Below, piece after piece: positions 18,038-27,274 of a DNA stretch of 64,000 nucleotides; the first letter of the stretch is position 1, and the number at the start of each line of letters is the position of its first letter. The position numbers and the translations under genes were made by a program. The notes under the pieces are model-generated. The model saw only the letters and a list, made by a program, of their open reading frames with translations, did no database searches and was not told the DNA's origin. This DNA comes from JBBQED01 sp038320345. GTDB taxonomy: Bacteria; Bacteroidota; Bacteroidia; AKYH767-A; OLB10. The stretch is from positions 1 to 64,000 of the forward strand of contig JBBQED010000010.1 in the NCBI GenBank assembly GCA_038320345.1, read 5' to 3'.

Positions 18038-18441
18038 TTTTCCAGCTTCGTCATATTGGTTGCAGCTACCATTTTGACTTTATTCTTATTACCGATATCT
18101 AGAAGAAAAACAATTTCTTGCCAAGGAACGCTCTTGTCAACTTTCAATAATGCTGTGGGATCAGTTTGCCCGGTTACAGCAGCAACAACGGCAGCTTCTA
18201 ATCCTTCACGAGGAACAACAGCATCATTCACTCCATATTGTAAATCGGCAGAAATGCTGATGACAACAGGATGTTTTACACTCTGAATCCCAGTTTTTGC
18301 ATTGGGAAGTAATAATTTTAAAACACTCGGTGTGGCGGTGGTCGATGCAATCAGAAAGAATAGCAACAGAAAGAACATGATATCGTTCAACGAGCTGCTG
18401 TAAACTTCTGATGCAGACTTATGTCGGCGGCGTAGGTTCAT
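18034..18441 (-). CDS. exbD: ExbD/TolR-family proton-channel subunit
   Basis: This 135-residue inner-membrane protein has a basic N-terminus, a single helix (about 17-38: SSLNDIMFFLLLFFLIAST) with the conserved Asp that carries protons in the ExbD/TolR/MotB family, and a periplasmic domain. Start and stop overlap both neighbours by 4 bp (ATGA), so translation is coupled within the operon. Confidence 0.92.
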   Translation of the reverse strand: MNLRRRHKSASEVYSSSLNDIMFFLLLFFLIASTTATPSVLKLLLPNAKTGIQSVKHPVVISISADLQYGVNDAVVPREGLEAAVVAAVTGQTDPTALLKVDKSVPWQEIVFLLDIGNKNKVKMVAATNMTKLEK

Positions 18442-19160
18442 GGTTTGATAGGTTCTTCGAGCAGATCGATAAATTCAACTGCGCTAATTTCCATTTTATT
18501 GATTACTCTATCGATGAGTTGAACCAGATACTGATATCCGGCATAGGCAATCATCCCAACTAAAAGACCTGCAGCACTCGAAATCATTTTAACATACAAT
18601 CCTCCAGAAATAGTATCGATCTCCAAACTATTTTGCAGAGAGATCTGATAGAAAATTTTAATTACTCCGAAGATGGTTCCTAAGAATCCAAACATCGGTG
18701 CAATACTGGAAATAGTTCCGAGGAAACCAAGGTTTCTTTCCATCTTATATATTTCTAGTTTTCCAGTATTCTCAATTGCTGCTTCAATTTCACGAACTGG
18801 CTTTCCTAATCGAGCTAATCCTTTTTCAATCATTCTCGCAACAGGACTACTTGTATTGCGGCAAAGCATTCTTGCGGAATCTACATTTCCATTGTTCACA
18901 TAATCTTTTATCTGATGCATGAAATTCATGTCCAGCTTGCTGAACTTTAGAATGACAAAAAGTCGCTCGAAGAAAATAAATACAGCGAGGATACTCAAAA
19001 TCCCAATGGGGATCAAGATAGGACCTCCTTTTGAAGCCATTTCCGCAAGGGAAATACTTTTTTCAGCGGGTGGTAAAGCCTGGGTTAGTGGTGCAGCTGC
19101 ATTGGCTATAGTATCGGCGACAATAGCACCGGCTTGCTGTATCTGAAGGAGGAATGACAT
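18438..19160 (-). CDS. exbB: ExbB/TolQ/MotA-family proton-channel subunit
   Basis: This 240-residue protein has an N-terminal extension (about 1-45), a membrane helix (about 50-70: GGPILIPIGILSILAVFIFFE), a cytoplasmic loop, and two C-terminal helices (about 130-155 and 175-200) with the family signature LGFLGTISSIAPMFGFLGTI split over positions 143-162. It is the first gene of the exbB-exbD-tonB operon. Together with ExbD it would use the proton gradient to power TonB. Confidence 0.92.
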   Translation of the reverse strand: MSFLLQIQQAGAIVADTIANAAAPLTQALPPAEKSISLAEMASKGGPILIPIGILSILAVFIFFERLFVILKFSKLDMNFMHQIKDYVNNGNVDSARMLCRNTSSPVARMIEKGLARLGKPVREIEAAIENTGKLEIYKMERNLGFLGTISSIAPMFGFLGTIFGVIKIFYQISLQNSLEIDTISGGLYVKMISSAAGLLVGMIAYAGYQYLVQLIDRVINKMEISAVEFIDLLEEPIKP

Positions 19161-19434
19161 AGTGGAATCCTGTTTTAGCGTTTAATCGCGGAAATGTAAA
19201 AGTAGAACCAGAGCCTGATGGGTATTTTGAGAGTGAGAAGTTTTGCTAACAGTAACGTGTTAATTGGCGATACCAAGCAATTAAGGTCGAAAACGTACAT
19301 TAAATGCGTCTTAGTATGCTACCTCTAAAATTCTAAATTACCTTGTTTGAAAAATTGTTTCCGTATTTTAATTGGATTCTTTTCTCAGGATGCCTTAAAG
19401 TCAGAGGGTTAACGTGAATGAAAAGGAGAATGAA

Positions 19435-19950
19435 TTATTCCTTGAACCAATCTGAATACATCAAATAATTATTTGCAATGCCTTCAATGAGTCGTTTGAA
19501 TTGTTCAGGTTCCAAGGTTTTTACCTTCTTAGCAGGTACTCCCGCATAAATACTTCCAGATTCTACTCTGGTATTTTCTAAAACAACAGATCCTGCCGCA
19601 ATGATGGAGTTGGATTCAACAACCACATGATCCATAATGATAGCACCCATTCCAACTAAAACATTATCGTGTAAAGTGCATCCATGAACAATAGCATTAT
19701 GTCCGACAGAAACATTATTCCCAATTACCGTTGCAGCTTTCTGATACGTGCAATGAATGATAGCTCCATCTTGGATATTTACTTTATTCCCAATTTGAAT
19801 AGAGTTTACATCTCCACGTACAACAGCATTGAACCAAACACTACAATCGTCGCCCATAATTACTTCACCAACAACCGTTGCATTTTCTGCTAAATAACAA
19901 TTCTTTCCGAAAACGGGAGCTTTACCTTTTACAGCTTTTACTATCGACAT
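19435..19950 (-). CDS. Gamma-carbonic anhydrase family protein
   Basis: This 171-residue left-handed beta-helix protein is built from hexapeptide repeats (VVGEVIMGDDCSVWFNAVVRGD, NIQDGAIIHC, NNVSVGHNAIVHGC). The three zinc-ligand histidines of gamma-carbonic anhydrases have candidates in IIHC, VGHN and IVHGC. The family (YrdA/PaaY type) is a trimeric cytoplasmic enzyme, though many members show little measured anhydrase activity. It stands alone with about 270 bp of non-coding DNA on its left, in which I see nothing. Confidence 0.9.
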   Translation of the reverse strand: MSIVKAVKGKAPVFGKNCYLAENATVVGEVIMGDDCSVWFNAVVRGDVNSIQIGNKVNIQDGAIIHCTYQKAATVIGNNVSVGHNAIVHGCTLHDNVLVGMGAIIMDHVVVESNSIIAAGSVVLENTRVESGSIYAGVPAKKVKTLEPEQFKRLIEGIANNYLMYSDWFKE

Positions 19951-20071
19951 AATTTGGTTCTGTTAGTATTGAAGAAATTATTTTACCCTGTAAAAGTATA
20001 ATTTATTCGGGAGATTTATTTTCTCTCCAAGTGCACAATTATCTGCCAAAGTGATTGCGAAAATACCTTCA

Positions 20072-21808
20072 TCAATTTCGAATAAATCGATAACTCTTCG
20101 AAGCAGATCCTGATTTATCTACCATTCGAATTAAGTAAAGACCAGAACTTAATTCTGCAATGTTAATGGGGAGGTATAAAATTCCTTTGGTTGTAAATAT
20201 ATCCGCACTGATCATCAGCTGCCCTTTGGTATTGAAAATTTCAATGATGGATTCCTCTTCTTTAGAAGACGCAATTGCAATTTGAATTTCATCTCCACTG
20301 GCTGGATTCGGATAAATTACGAGACTATTATCTTGATGATCTGGATATAAAACTCTAATATTAGAATAGTGAAAACTACCGTCAAAATCATAATCAACCA
20401 ATCGGTAATACGTCAATTCCTGAAGGGGCACATCATCCTGAAAAGAGTAGGAGGTAAGTTCATTTTGGCCTCCTTCAGCAGGTACACTTCCAATACTTTT
20501 AAAGTCAATTCCATTGATTGATTTTTCTATTTCAAACCGATCTGTATTGAATTCTGTAGCAGTTGTCCATGAAGCTAATGCTTTATTATTTATTTTTTTA
20601 ACATCAAAACTTAGTAATTCTATTGGCAATGGTGTATTCTGATGCGTGTACCAAACGGGAGCGGTCCAGATTTTATCTCCATCCGGTTGGGTAATCTCAG
20701 CAAAATAATAATAAGTACTTCCTACTGCTATAGTATGTGTAAAGCTAAGTGAATTGTTGAGTGTATTACTGGTGAGTGCAGTACTAGCTACTCCATTGCC
20801 TGGAATGCCATACCAGATTTTTATACTGCTTGCAGTTTCTCCATCAGGATCCGTAATACTTACTGTTATGCCAGGATTAGTAGTTCCATTTGCAATACTT
20901 CCCATGATGTTTCCATTAACCGAAAAATTTACTTGAATATTCCAGTCGTCACTTGCATAAAATCTTCTGTTATGAAATGCACGATACAATGCTGATCTCG
21001 TTAAACTATCACTGATCACAATAGTCCTTCCTTCTTGTCCTCTGCCGAAATTAATATAATGACAATCTTGATCGATGGTAGGTGCGAGGTGATAGCCCTT
21101 TTTTAGTAAATCCTGAAATCGAGCGAAGAAAGTACTTGTTGAAGGATTTCCATAAACAGTGTCCGTTGAAAATGCAGGTCCATTACGCATAGCGATTCCC
21201 GATATTGCAGAATCAGTTATTGCATTGTAAGGAGACCCGATAATATTTCCATAATCGGTACTATTCATGTGTGCAAGGATGCAAAATGCATGATCTCCTC
21301 TGGATGCTATTTTCTGAAACAATCCTGCATAATCAGTCTGTCCGTTGAAAATATCATAATTGCCCGTTTCCCAACCTACCAAACTATCGATTCCGTAAAA
21401 TACAAGATGTCCACCTGCACTAATAGTTCCGAATTCTATTCCATACATCGTTGGAAATATCCCATTCTGATTTACCGAATCTGCTTCAAGTACTCCTTTG
21501 CGGAAATTAGCGACTAACATTCCAGCTTGGCTGTGATTATGATCAGATATCCCCCAGAAATTAATATGCTGAGAATTTTTTACATATTGAAAACAGGATT
21601 TTACATTGAGGTAAGCTAAAGAATTTCCCATATTCCCATCCGAATATTGAGAATGGGAATGTACACTTCCGTAATAATGAATTAATGGCGCTTGTCCCTT
21701 GGATTGAAAAGTAAGAATTAACAAATTCACAAAAAGAATCATTTTACTAATCCGAAATGTATTCGAAGAAGAGGAGGGATGTACGAAATAATTAGTAAAC
21801 GATTTCAT
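20072..21808 (-). CDS. Secreted PHP-domain (CehA-like) protein with T9SS sorting domain
   Basis: This 578-residue exported protein has a PHP metal-dependent phosphoesterase domain (about 45-320). The first metal motif is HSHSQYSDGN, the second WGISDHNHSQAG, and further His/Asp residues are in ILAHMNS and DQDCHYINFGRG. Residues about 400-490 form a fibronectin-like region (LLSFDVKKINNKALASWTT) and the C-terminus is a sorting domain (IYPNPASGDEI...GLYLIRM). The hydrophobic signal segment begins only after residue 23, but R and K precede it, so I keep the upstream start over the ATG at 21742. Substrate is unknown; a secreted phosphoesterase or nuclease-like role is possible. Confidence 0.85.
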   Translation of the reverse strand: MKSFTNYFVHPSSSSNTFRISKMILFVNLLILTFQSKGQAPLIHYYGSVHSHSQYSDGNMGNSLAYLNVKSCFQYVKNSQHINFWGISDHNHSQAGMLVANFRKGVLEADSVNQNGIFPTMYGIEFGTISAGGHLVFYGIDSLVGWETGNYDIFNGQTDYAGLFQKIASRGDHAFCILAHMNSTDYGNIIGSPYNAITDSAISGIAMRNGPAFSTDTVYGNPSTSTFFARFQDLLKKGYHLAPTIDQDCHYINFGRGQEGRTIVISDSLTRSALYRAFHNRRFYASDDWNIQVNFSVNGNIMGSIANGTTNPGITVSITDPDGETASSIKIWYGIPGNGVASTALTSNTLNNSLSFTHTIAVGSTYYYFAEITQPDGDKIWTAPVWYTHQNTPLPIELLSFDVKKINNKALASWTTATEFNTDRFEIEKSINGIDFKSIGSVPAEGGQNELTSYSFQDDVPLQELTYYRLVDYDFDGSFHYSNIRVLYPDHQDNSLVIYPNPASGDEIQIAIASSKEEESIIEIFNTKGQLMISADIFTTKGILYLPINIAELSSGLYLIRMVDKSGSASKSYRFIRN

Positions 21809-21828
21809 TTATTAATTCATCTAACCAC

Positions 21829-22002
21829 CGGCTTTCTATAATAACTAAGCCGAGGAATATCTACTATTTTAATTTTAGCAAAACAATCCTGCTGACCAGT
21901 CTCGTTGAAACAGGTCTTCAATAATGCTCTTGGTGTTACTCATTTATTTCTGGTGCTGCCCAGAAATACCGGAGCGTAAATCCGGCTGACTTGATTATTA
22001 TA
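21829..22002. other. Structured intergenic RNA candidate
   Basis: Within a 313-bp divergent intergenic region are several clear pairings. TATTTCTGG/CCAGAAATA (21945-21953 with 21960-21968) abuts CCGGA/TCCGG (21969-21973 with 21981-21985). CGGCTT/AAGCCG lies at 21829-21852. A long-range pairing TATAATAA (21837-21844) with TTATTATA (21995-22002) would enclose about 165 nt. It is unlike tRNA, SRP RNA or any riboswitch core I know; a 6S-like fold is one option. Strand is undecided. Confidence 0.4.
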
Positions 22003-22046
22003 TCAAATTTACAGCAAAAATACTGGATTTGCACGCCTCCATAGGT

Positions 22047-22054
22047 TACCTTTG
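22047..22054 (+). promoter_or_regulatory. Possible -7 promoter box (TACCTTTG)
   Basis: This is an exact TAnnTTTG box 68 bp before the ATG at 22122. A TTTG at 22028-22031 is closer than the usual -33 spacing. The leader holds a CTCCTG/CAGGAG hairpin at about 22091-22106. Confidence 0.4.
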
Positions 22055-22121
22055 CCAAAGATTTTCGTAGATTAACCCCGATAAAACCGTCTCCTGCCAT
22101 CAGGAGCAAAAGGACCAGACT

Positions 22122-22784
22122 ATGCAGGCAAAATTTAAAACTGAATTTCGCTCTTCCATCCGATCATATACAACTCGTTTACTGTTGGTCTTTGCTCTTT
22201 TTGTAATAAGTCCCGTTTTTCAGGTTTCTGCTCAGGATTCTACCCTTCGAAGTATACGGGTTAAAGTGAAGCCTGCTCCTGCATTTCCAACCACACCAGT
22301 AATTTATTCTACACGTAATCTATTGATTGATAGCTTGAACACAATGGTTTTGCAGTTGAAGTTGCGTCAGGATTCTCTTCTTGATCTTTTGAGAAGTCAG
22401 CGGGAATCGATTAATGCTGCAGAAGCTGAGCGTGCTCGCTTGAGTCAGGAGAATAAAAACCTTCAGGCAGAACTAGATGGTGCAATGGGGGATAACCGTC
22501 AATCGAATCACACAAATTCTATTCTGTTTATTTTCAATATAATAGTAGGAGTGATCCTCCTAATCGCTTTAGTCTGGATGTTTCTTAAAAAGAAGAGTGA
22601 TCCGGGAGAAAGAGTTAAAAGAACGGGTTCTTATGCTCCCTCGATTGTCCATAACAATGGAAGCGAGCAATTCGATAAGGAGTTGGAAAGGATTGAAAAG
22701 CTGGGAAGTTTAAGAGAAAAAGGATTGCTTACGGATGATGAGTTTAACCTACAGAAAAAACAGATTCTAGGCGATAAAGGATAA
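22122..22784 (+). CDS. Single-pass membrane protein with coiled coil and SHOCT domain
   Basis: This 220-residue protein has a signal-like N-terminal helix (about 18-37) and a periplasmic part with a coiled coil (about 70-120, Leu/Arg/Gln heptads). A membrane helix follows (about 133-155: SILFIFNIIVGVILLIALVWMF split) and then a cytoplasmic tail. The tail ends in a SHOCT motif (about 188-218: LERIEKLGSLREKGLLTDDEF), a short domain thought to mediate oligomerisation. The next gene, also a membrane protein, begins 4 bp after its stop, so the two probably act together. Function unknown. Confidence 0.8.
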   Translation: MQAKFKTEFRSSIRSYTTRLLLVFALFVISPVFQVSAQDSTLRSIRVKVKPAPAFPTTPVIYSTRNLLIDSLNTMVLQLKLRQDSLLDLLRSQRESINAAEAERARLSQENKNLQAELDGAMGDNRQSNHTNSILFIFNIIVGVILLIALVWMFLKKKSDPGERVKRTGSYAPSIVHNNGSEQFDKELERIEKLGSLREKGLLTDDEFNLQKKQILGDKG

Positions 22785-22787
22785 TTG

Positions 22788-23423
22788 ATGCGCAGTATCT
22801 CAGAACAATTCCGAACACTTACTCCGGTCATGCTCATCTCATGGCTGATTACCTTGTTGCTATTGTTGATGGCCATTTTTGCATGTACTGAAAAAGGAAT
22901 TCCACTAGATTATCTCACAAAGGATCCTACAGCAATTATGAATGCTCCATTTTATCTGGGCTTCTTTTCTAACTTCGGTATTGTAATATGGAGTTGCTCT
23001 GCTATGATTTGTTTTTTGGTAGCATATCGAATCAAGAATAATGAATACTTAGAGGAAGAGTTTTATTTCATCTTGTTCAGCGGATTAATTACGTTGCTGA
23101 TGACCCTTGATGATTTGTATCTCTTACATGAAACAGTATTTCCTTTTTATCTCCATATCCCGGAAAATGCTGTGCTACTCACCTATTTCAATATTTATTT
23201 GCTGTTTTTCTTACGCTATAAAAATCGTTTGCTAAACAGTGATTTTATCGCACTAGGACTTGCCTTTTTCTTCTTAGGGATGTCGACATTAATCAAACTT
23301 TTTCCAATGCCGATCCCGCAAGATACTTTTATGAAAGATGCATTTAAATTATTCGGTTCAGTGAGTTGGTTGATTTATTTTTTCAGAACAGGAAATGAAT
23401 TGCTCGATAAACAAGTTCGTTGA
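22788..23423 (+). CDS. Polytopic membrane protein of unknown function
   Basis: This protein is about 211 residues and has roughly six hydrophobic helices (about 17-35, 50-80, 95-112, 120-137, 150-170, 185-200). I use the ATG at 22788; an in-frame TTG directly before it is not needed. It follows the SHOCT protein in an apparent two-gene operon. I do not recognise a family; the LMTLDDLYLLHE stretch between helices holds the most conspicuous charged residues. Confidence 0.75.
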   Translation: MRSISEQFRTLTPVMLISWLITLLLLLMAIFACTEKGIPLDYLTKDPTAIMNAPFYLGFFSNFGIVIWSCSAMICFLVAYRIKNNEYLEEEFYFILFSGLITLLMTLDDLYLLHETVFPFYLHIPENAVLLTYFNIYLLFFLRYKNRLLNSDFIALGLAFFFLGMSTLIKLFPMPIPQDTFMKDAFKLFGSVSWLIYFFRTGNELLDKQVR

Positions 23424-23464
23424 TCTTTACAAAAACTAACGCTAACTTTCCTTAGCTTCAACTA

Positions 23465-25363
23465 TTATTTTACGGCACCATTCATAATGCTTTCTACAAT
23501 TGCTGGATCTAGAAGTGTGGAGGTATCACCGAGATTGTTCGTTTCGCCTTCTGCAATCTTACGCAAGATACGGCGCATAATTTTTCCAGATCTTGTTTTT
23601 GGAAGTCCGCTTACAAATTGAATTTTATCTGGCTTTGCAATAGGCCCGATAACTTTACTGACAACCTCAAGAATTTCTTTCTTGCGAATTTCCTCATGAT
23701 CAGTAGTATGATCACAGATCACAAAAGCATATATCCCCTGACCTTTGATGGCATGCGGAAATCCAACTACTGCGGATTCAATAACGTGCGGATGTTCGTT
23801 GATGGCGTTCTCAACTTCTGCAGTACCTAGTCGATGGCCCGATACATTAATCACATCATCCACACGACCTATGATTCGATAATAACCATCATGATCTCTT
23901 CGACAGCCATCGCCAGTAAAATATAAATTTGGATACGTGGAAAAATAATTTAGTCTACATCGTTCATGGTCACCATACGTAGTGCGTAACATTCCTGGCC
24001 AAGGAAAACGAATGCACAAATTTCCTTCTACATTAATTCCCGTCAATTCATTTCCTTTTCCATCAACAAGTAATGGTTGAACCCCGGGAAGAGGAAGTGT
24101 TGCAAAAGTTGGTTTTACAGGAGTGATATGCGCCAGAGGAGAAATCATTACACCTCCTGTTTCTGTTTGCCACCAAGTATCGATAACAGAGCAATTTCCT
24201 TTGCCAATATTATCATAATACCACTGCCATGCTTCTTCATTGATGGGTTCACCAACAGAGCCCAACGTTTTTAAGGAAGCTAACGAGTAGGGATATACGA
24301 ACTCGTTACCTTGAGCCATCAAACTTCGAATGGCAGTAGGTGCCGTATAAAAAATATTGACTTGATGTTTATCGATTACTTGCCAGAATCTACCGGCGTC
24401 TGGCCATGTAGGGATGCCCTCAAACATTAAGGTAGTTGCCCCCGCAAGCAGCGGACCATACACAATATAGGAGTGACCAGTGATCCAGCCAACATCTGCA
24501 GTACACCAGTAAATATCACCGGGATCATATTGAAATACATTTACAAATGTGTACCATGCCCACACCATATATCCAGCTGTTGTATGAACCACACCTTTTG
24601 GTTTACCTGTTGATCCGGATGTGTATAATATGAATAACATATCTTCTGCATCCATACTTTCTGCAGGACAATCTTCAGTGCAATCATGAATAGCATCATG
24701 CCACCAATGATCACGACCGTCAAGCATTTCCACTTCACTCAACGTATGACGCAACACCAACACATTTTTTATTGTGGTACAACTTTTTAGTACTACGTCA
24801 ACAATTTCTTTTAAACCAATTGCTTTAGCACCTCTGAAAGCTCCATCAGCAGTAATTACCATCGAGCATTCCGAATCATTGATTCTGTCGGATAACGATT
24901 GAGCTGAAAATCCTGCAAAAACAATTGAATGTATCGCACCGATTCTTGCACATGCCAGCATCGCGATAGCTGCTTCGGGAACCATCGGTAGATAAATACA
25001 AACGCGATCTCCTTTTCTGACACCAAGTTTTTTAAGCATATTGGCAGTCTTACAAACTTCAGCATGTAACTGACGATACGTAATATGTCGGCTGTGTTTT
25101 TCTGGATTATTAGCTTCCCAGATAATTGCTATTTGATCACCCCTTGTTTCCAAGTGACGGTCAAGACAGTTTTCAGTGATATTTAGTCGAGCTCCTTTGA
25201 ACCATTCTACATTAAATTGGTCGAAATCCCATTCTAATACCTTTTCCCAGCCTTTTTTCCAACTGAACCGCTCCGCTAGTGCTCCCCAGAAGGCTTCAGG
25301 ATTTTCTACACTCTGCTGGTAAGCAGCGTGATAATCAGACATATTACCTATACGGTGGTTCAT
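23465..25363 (-). CDS. acs: Acetyl-CoA synthetase
   Basis: This 632-residue AMP-forming enzyme makes acetyl-CoA from acetate, ATP and CoA. Motifs are the P-loop YTSGSTGKPKGVVHT, the DTWWQTETGG substrate region, YFTGDGCRRDHDGY and the C-terminal LPKTRSGKIMRRILR with the regulatory, acetylatable Lys. Length and order are typical of Acs. It is monocistronic, with a TATATTTG box upstream. Confidence 0.97.
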   Translation of the reverse strand: MNHRIGNMSDYHAAYQQSVENPEAFWGALAERFSWKKGWEKVLEWDFDQFNVEWFKGARLNITENCLDRHLETRGDQIAIIWEANNPEKHSRHITYRQLHAEVCKTANMLKKLGVRKGDRVCIYLPMVPEAAIAMLACARIGAIHSIVFAGFSAQSLSDRINDSECSMVITADGAFRGAKAIGLKEIVDVVLKSCTTIKNVLVLRHTLSEVEMLDGRDHWWHDAIHDCTEDCPAESMDAEDMLFILYTSGSTGKPKGVVHTTAGYMVWAWYTFVNVFQYDPGDIYWCTADVGWITGHSYIVYGPLLAGATTLMFEGIPTWPDAGRFWQVIDKHQVNIFYTAPTAIRSLMAQGNEFVYPYSLASLKTLGSVGEPINEEAWQWYYDNIGKGNCSVIDTWWQTETGGVMISPLAHITPVKPTFATLPLPGVQPLLVDGKGNELTGINVEGNLCIRFPWPGMLRTTYGDHERCRLNYFSTYPNLYFTGDGCRRDHDGYYRIIGRVDDVINVSGHRLGTAEVENAINEHPHVIESAVVGFPHAIKGQGIYAFVICDHTTDHEEIRKKEILEVVSKVIGPIAKPDKIQFVSGLPKTRSGKIMRRILRKIAEGETNNLGDTSTLLDPAIVESIMNGAVK

Positions 25364-25391
25364 AGTTTAGTGCTCAGTAGTATAATACAAC

Positions 25392-25399
25392 CAAATATA
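25392..25399 (-). promoter_or_regulatory. -7 promoter box of acs (TATATTTG)
   Basis: This exact TAnnTTTG box on the minus strand lies 28 bp before the acs start codon. No clear -33 TTTG is present. Confidence 0.45.
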
Positions 25400-25487
25400 A
25401 GTGATGACAAGATCATCAGGAAGCGAGGATGTAAGAGATTGAACTAATTTATGTCATAAAAAACGCAAATTGATGTAACTTGAAGTA

Positions 25488-25823
25488 ATGATGCGCCTCG
25501 TTGTGTTCTTGCTAATGCTCTGCCTTCAAGCAGATTTGAAAGCACAAGAACCTGTTAAAGCACATGAAATCATTCTGAAGGTACCAACATTGAATCAATA
25601 TGCTGCAAATAAAATTGGAAGGCAATTGGCGTGTGTTGATGGATTGCACTATTCAGGATATTATCAACCTGCGAATTGCATTTTTCTGAAGTACGATTCC
25701 CTGAAAATTCCTGATCCTACCATCATCAATATTATCATTCATCATTTGAATAATAAACTAAAAGTTGAAACAATTTCCGGATATTCCATCTATGAAATTA
25801 TTGATGGAAAAATGAAATGGTAA
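25488..25823 (+). CDS. Small exported protein of unknown function
   Basis: This 111-residue protein has a signal peptide (about 1-20, ending LKAQ) and one compact domain (about 25-105) with alternating strands and helices. The TIINIIIHHLNNKLKVETISGY end is suggestive of a ferredoxin-like fold. Two Cys (CVDG, ANCIF) could form a disulfide. No family recognised. It lies alone between acs and an SDR gene, each on the other strand. Confidence 0.7.
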   Translation: MMRLVVFLLMLCLQADLKAQEPVKAHEIILKVPTLNQYAANKIGRQLACVDGLHYSGYYQPANCIFLKYDSLKIPDPTIINIIIHHLNNKLKVETISGYSIYEIIDGKMKW

Positions 25824-25926
25824 CTGCTGATTAGTAGTGGCGATTTTATATTTTCTAAATGGATTAAAATGTTAGTGACAGAATATATTCATCAGTTGAA
25901 ATATATTTTTGATGATACTTTTTAGC

Positions 25927-26637
25927 TTAAGGATTACTTAAAGCTACAGGAAGTATTTTACCATTAAAAAATGTTTGTCCTTTCAAGGTAAACCAAGAAA
26001 TAAATTCCGCCATCTGAGCCGGTTCAAGAGGTGCTTTATATCCCGGAAATGCAGCGCTCAACATTTCAGTTTGAACAGCTCCTAATGCTAAACAATTTAC
26101 CGAGATTTTTTGCGCAACTAATTCGAGCGCCAAACATTCAGTGAGGGTACATAAAGCACCTTTCGAAGAACTATACGCACTTAACCCCGGAAATTTTGAA
26201 ATCCCTTGAATGCCACCCATGCTACTGATATTTACTACATGCGCACCATTGGCAGCAGTGAGAAAGGGGAGTAGTTCCTGAATAAGCAAGTAGGGCGCAA
26301 AAACATTGACCTGATACGTGGATTCCAGATCTGAAAGTCGCATTTCCGAAAATGGTTTATTGATCAGTTGGCCGGCATTATTCACGATACCATGTAGCTG
26401 TTCAATTCCGTGTTCTTGGAAAAACTTTGAAAAGGTGAGTGGATCATTTTTCAACAGATCATATTGCTTTATAATTAAATGAGGACCTGCAATACTTTTG
26501 AGTTGATTTAAACGTTCCAAATTGCGGGCAATAGAAATCACTCCAATTCCCTCTATTTTGCTAAGATGAAGTGCAGTTTCGAAGCCGATTCCGTTAGAAG
26601 CGCCGCTCACTAGATACCACTGTAGTTTATTTGTCAT
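25927..26637 (-). CDS. Short-chain dehydrogenase/reductase
   Basis: This 236-residue Rossmann enzyme has the cofactor motif SGASNGIG (about 9-16), NNAG (about 87-90), and the catalytic Ser-Tyr-Lys set (ISSMGG, then YSSSKG at about 155). Substrate cannot be told. It is divergent from the neighbouring outer-membrane protein gene. Confidence 0.92.
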   Translation of the reverse strand: MTNKLQWYLVSGASNGIGFETALHLSKIEGIGVISIARNLERLNQLKSIAGPHLIIKQYDLLKNDPLTFSKFFQEHGIEQLHGIVNNAGQLINKPFSEMRLSDLESTYQVNVFAPYLLIQELLPFLTAANGAHVVNISSMGGIQGISKFPGLSAYSSSKGALCTLTECLALELVAQKISVNCLALGAVQTEMLSAAFPGYKAPLEPAQMAEFISWFTLKGQTFFNGKILPVALSNP

Positions 26638-26672
26638 ATTGCGTACAAAGTAAAAGAATACCTTGATTTGTT

Positions 26673-26680
26673 TATCTTTG
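26673..26680 (+). promoter_or_regulatory. -7 promoter box (TATCTTTG) close to start codon
   Basis: This exact TAnnTTTG lies 17 bp before the ATG at 26697, predicting a leader of about 10 nt. Confidence 0.4.
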
Positions 26681-26696
26681 ATTGTCCTACTTAATC

Positions 26697-27269
26697 ATGA
26701 AAAGACTTCTTCTTCTATCTGCATTTTACTGCCTCTGTGCAGCATCCTGCTTAGCTCAGGAAAATGCTCCTTCTCTGAATCCCGATTTTGGGGTTCCCCC
26801 ACCTCCGAGAGAAACTTCTCTCAAAGATCGTTTGTTTTTTGGGGGCGATCTCGGATTGCAGTTTGGGGATGTGACCTATATTAATGTTGCTCCAATAATC
26901 GGTTATAAATTTACAGAGAAACTGGCTGCAGGCCTTGGACCATCCTATTCTTACCTGAAAGATAACCGATACAAAGGTTATGAATACAAAACAGATACCT
27001 ACGGTGGCAGGGTGTTCGGTCAATACAAAGTTATAGAGCAAGCAATGGCTTATGCTGAGTATGAAGTGCTCAATGCAGAAGTGTTTGATGATTTCACGTA
27101 CAAGTTGAAGCGTCAGAATATTAATAGCCTTTTAGTTGGTGGTGGATATCTCTCTCCAATTGGAAATAATTCTACTTTCAATCTGCTGGTATTATTTAAC
27201 GTGATTGAGGATCCCTATACTTATTATACAAATCCAATTATCAGAGCTGGAGTTAATATCGGTTTTTAA
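26697..27269 (+). CDS. Outer-membrane beta-barrel-like protein
   Basis: This protein is about 190 residues. I start it at the ATG at 26697 (MKRLLLLSAF) rather than an in-frame TTG 15 bp upstream, because this gives a standard signal peptide (ending CLAQ). After a Pro-rich spacer (VPPPPRE) come alternating amphipathic strands (FFGGDLGLQFG, VAPIIGYKF, AAGLGPSYSYL, GGRVFGQYKV, SLLVGGGYL) and a final aromatic residue (VNIGF), typical of 8-strand barrels. Role unknown. Confidence 0.8.
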   Translation: MKRLLLLSAFYCLCAASCLAQENAPSLNPDFGVPPPPRETSLKDRLFFGGDLGLQFGDVTYINVAPIIGYKFTEKLAAGLGPSYSYLKDNRYKGYEYKTDTYGGRVFGQYKVIEQAMAYAEYEVLNAEVFDDFTYKLKRQNINSLLVGGGYLSPIGNNSTFNLLVLFNVIEDPYTYYTNPIIRAGVNIGF

Positions 27270-27274
27270 GAATT

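Noticed and set aside
21887..21955. Minus-strand 22-codon frame (MSNTKSIIEDLFQRDWSAGLFC) in the structured intergenic region
   Set aside because: Too short to support, overlaps the stems, and no start context; the pairing explains the sequence better.
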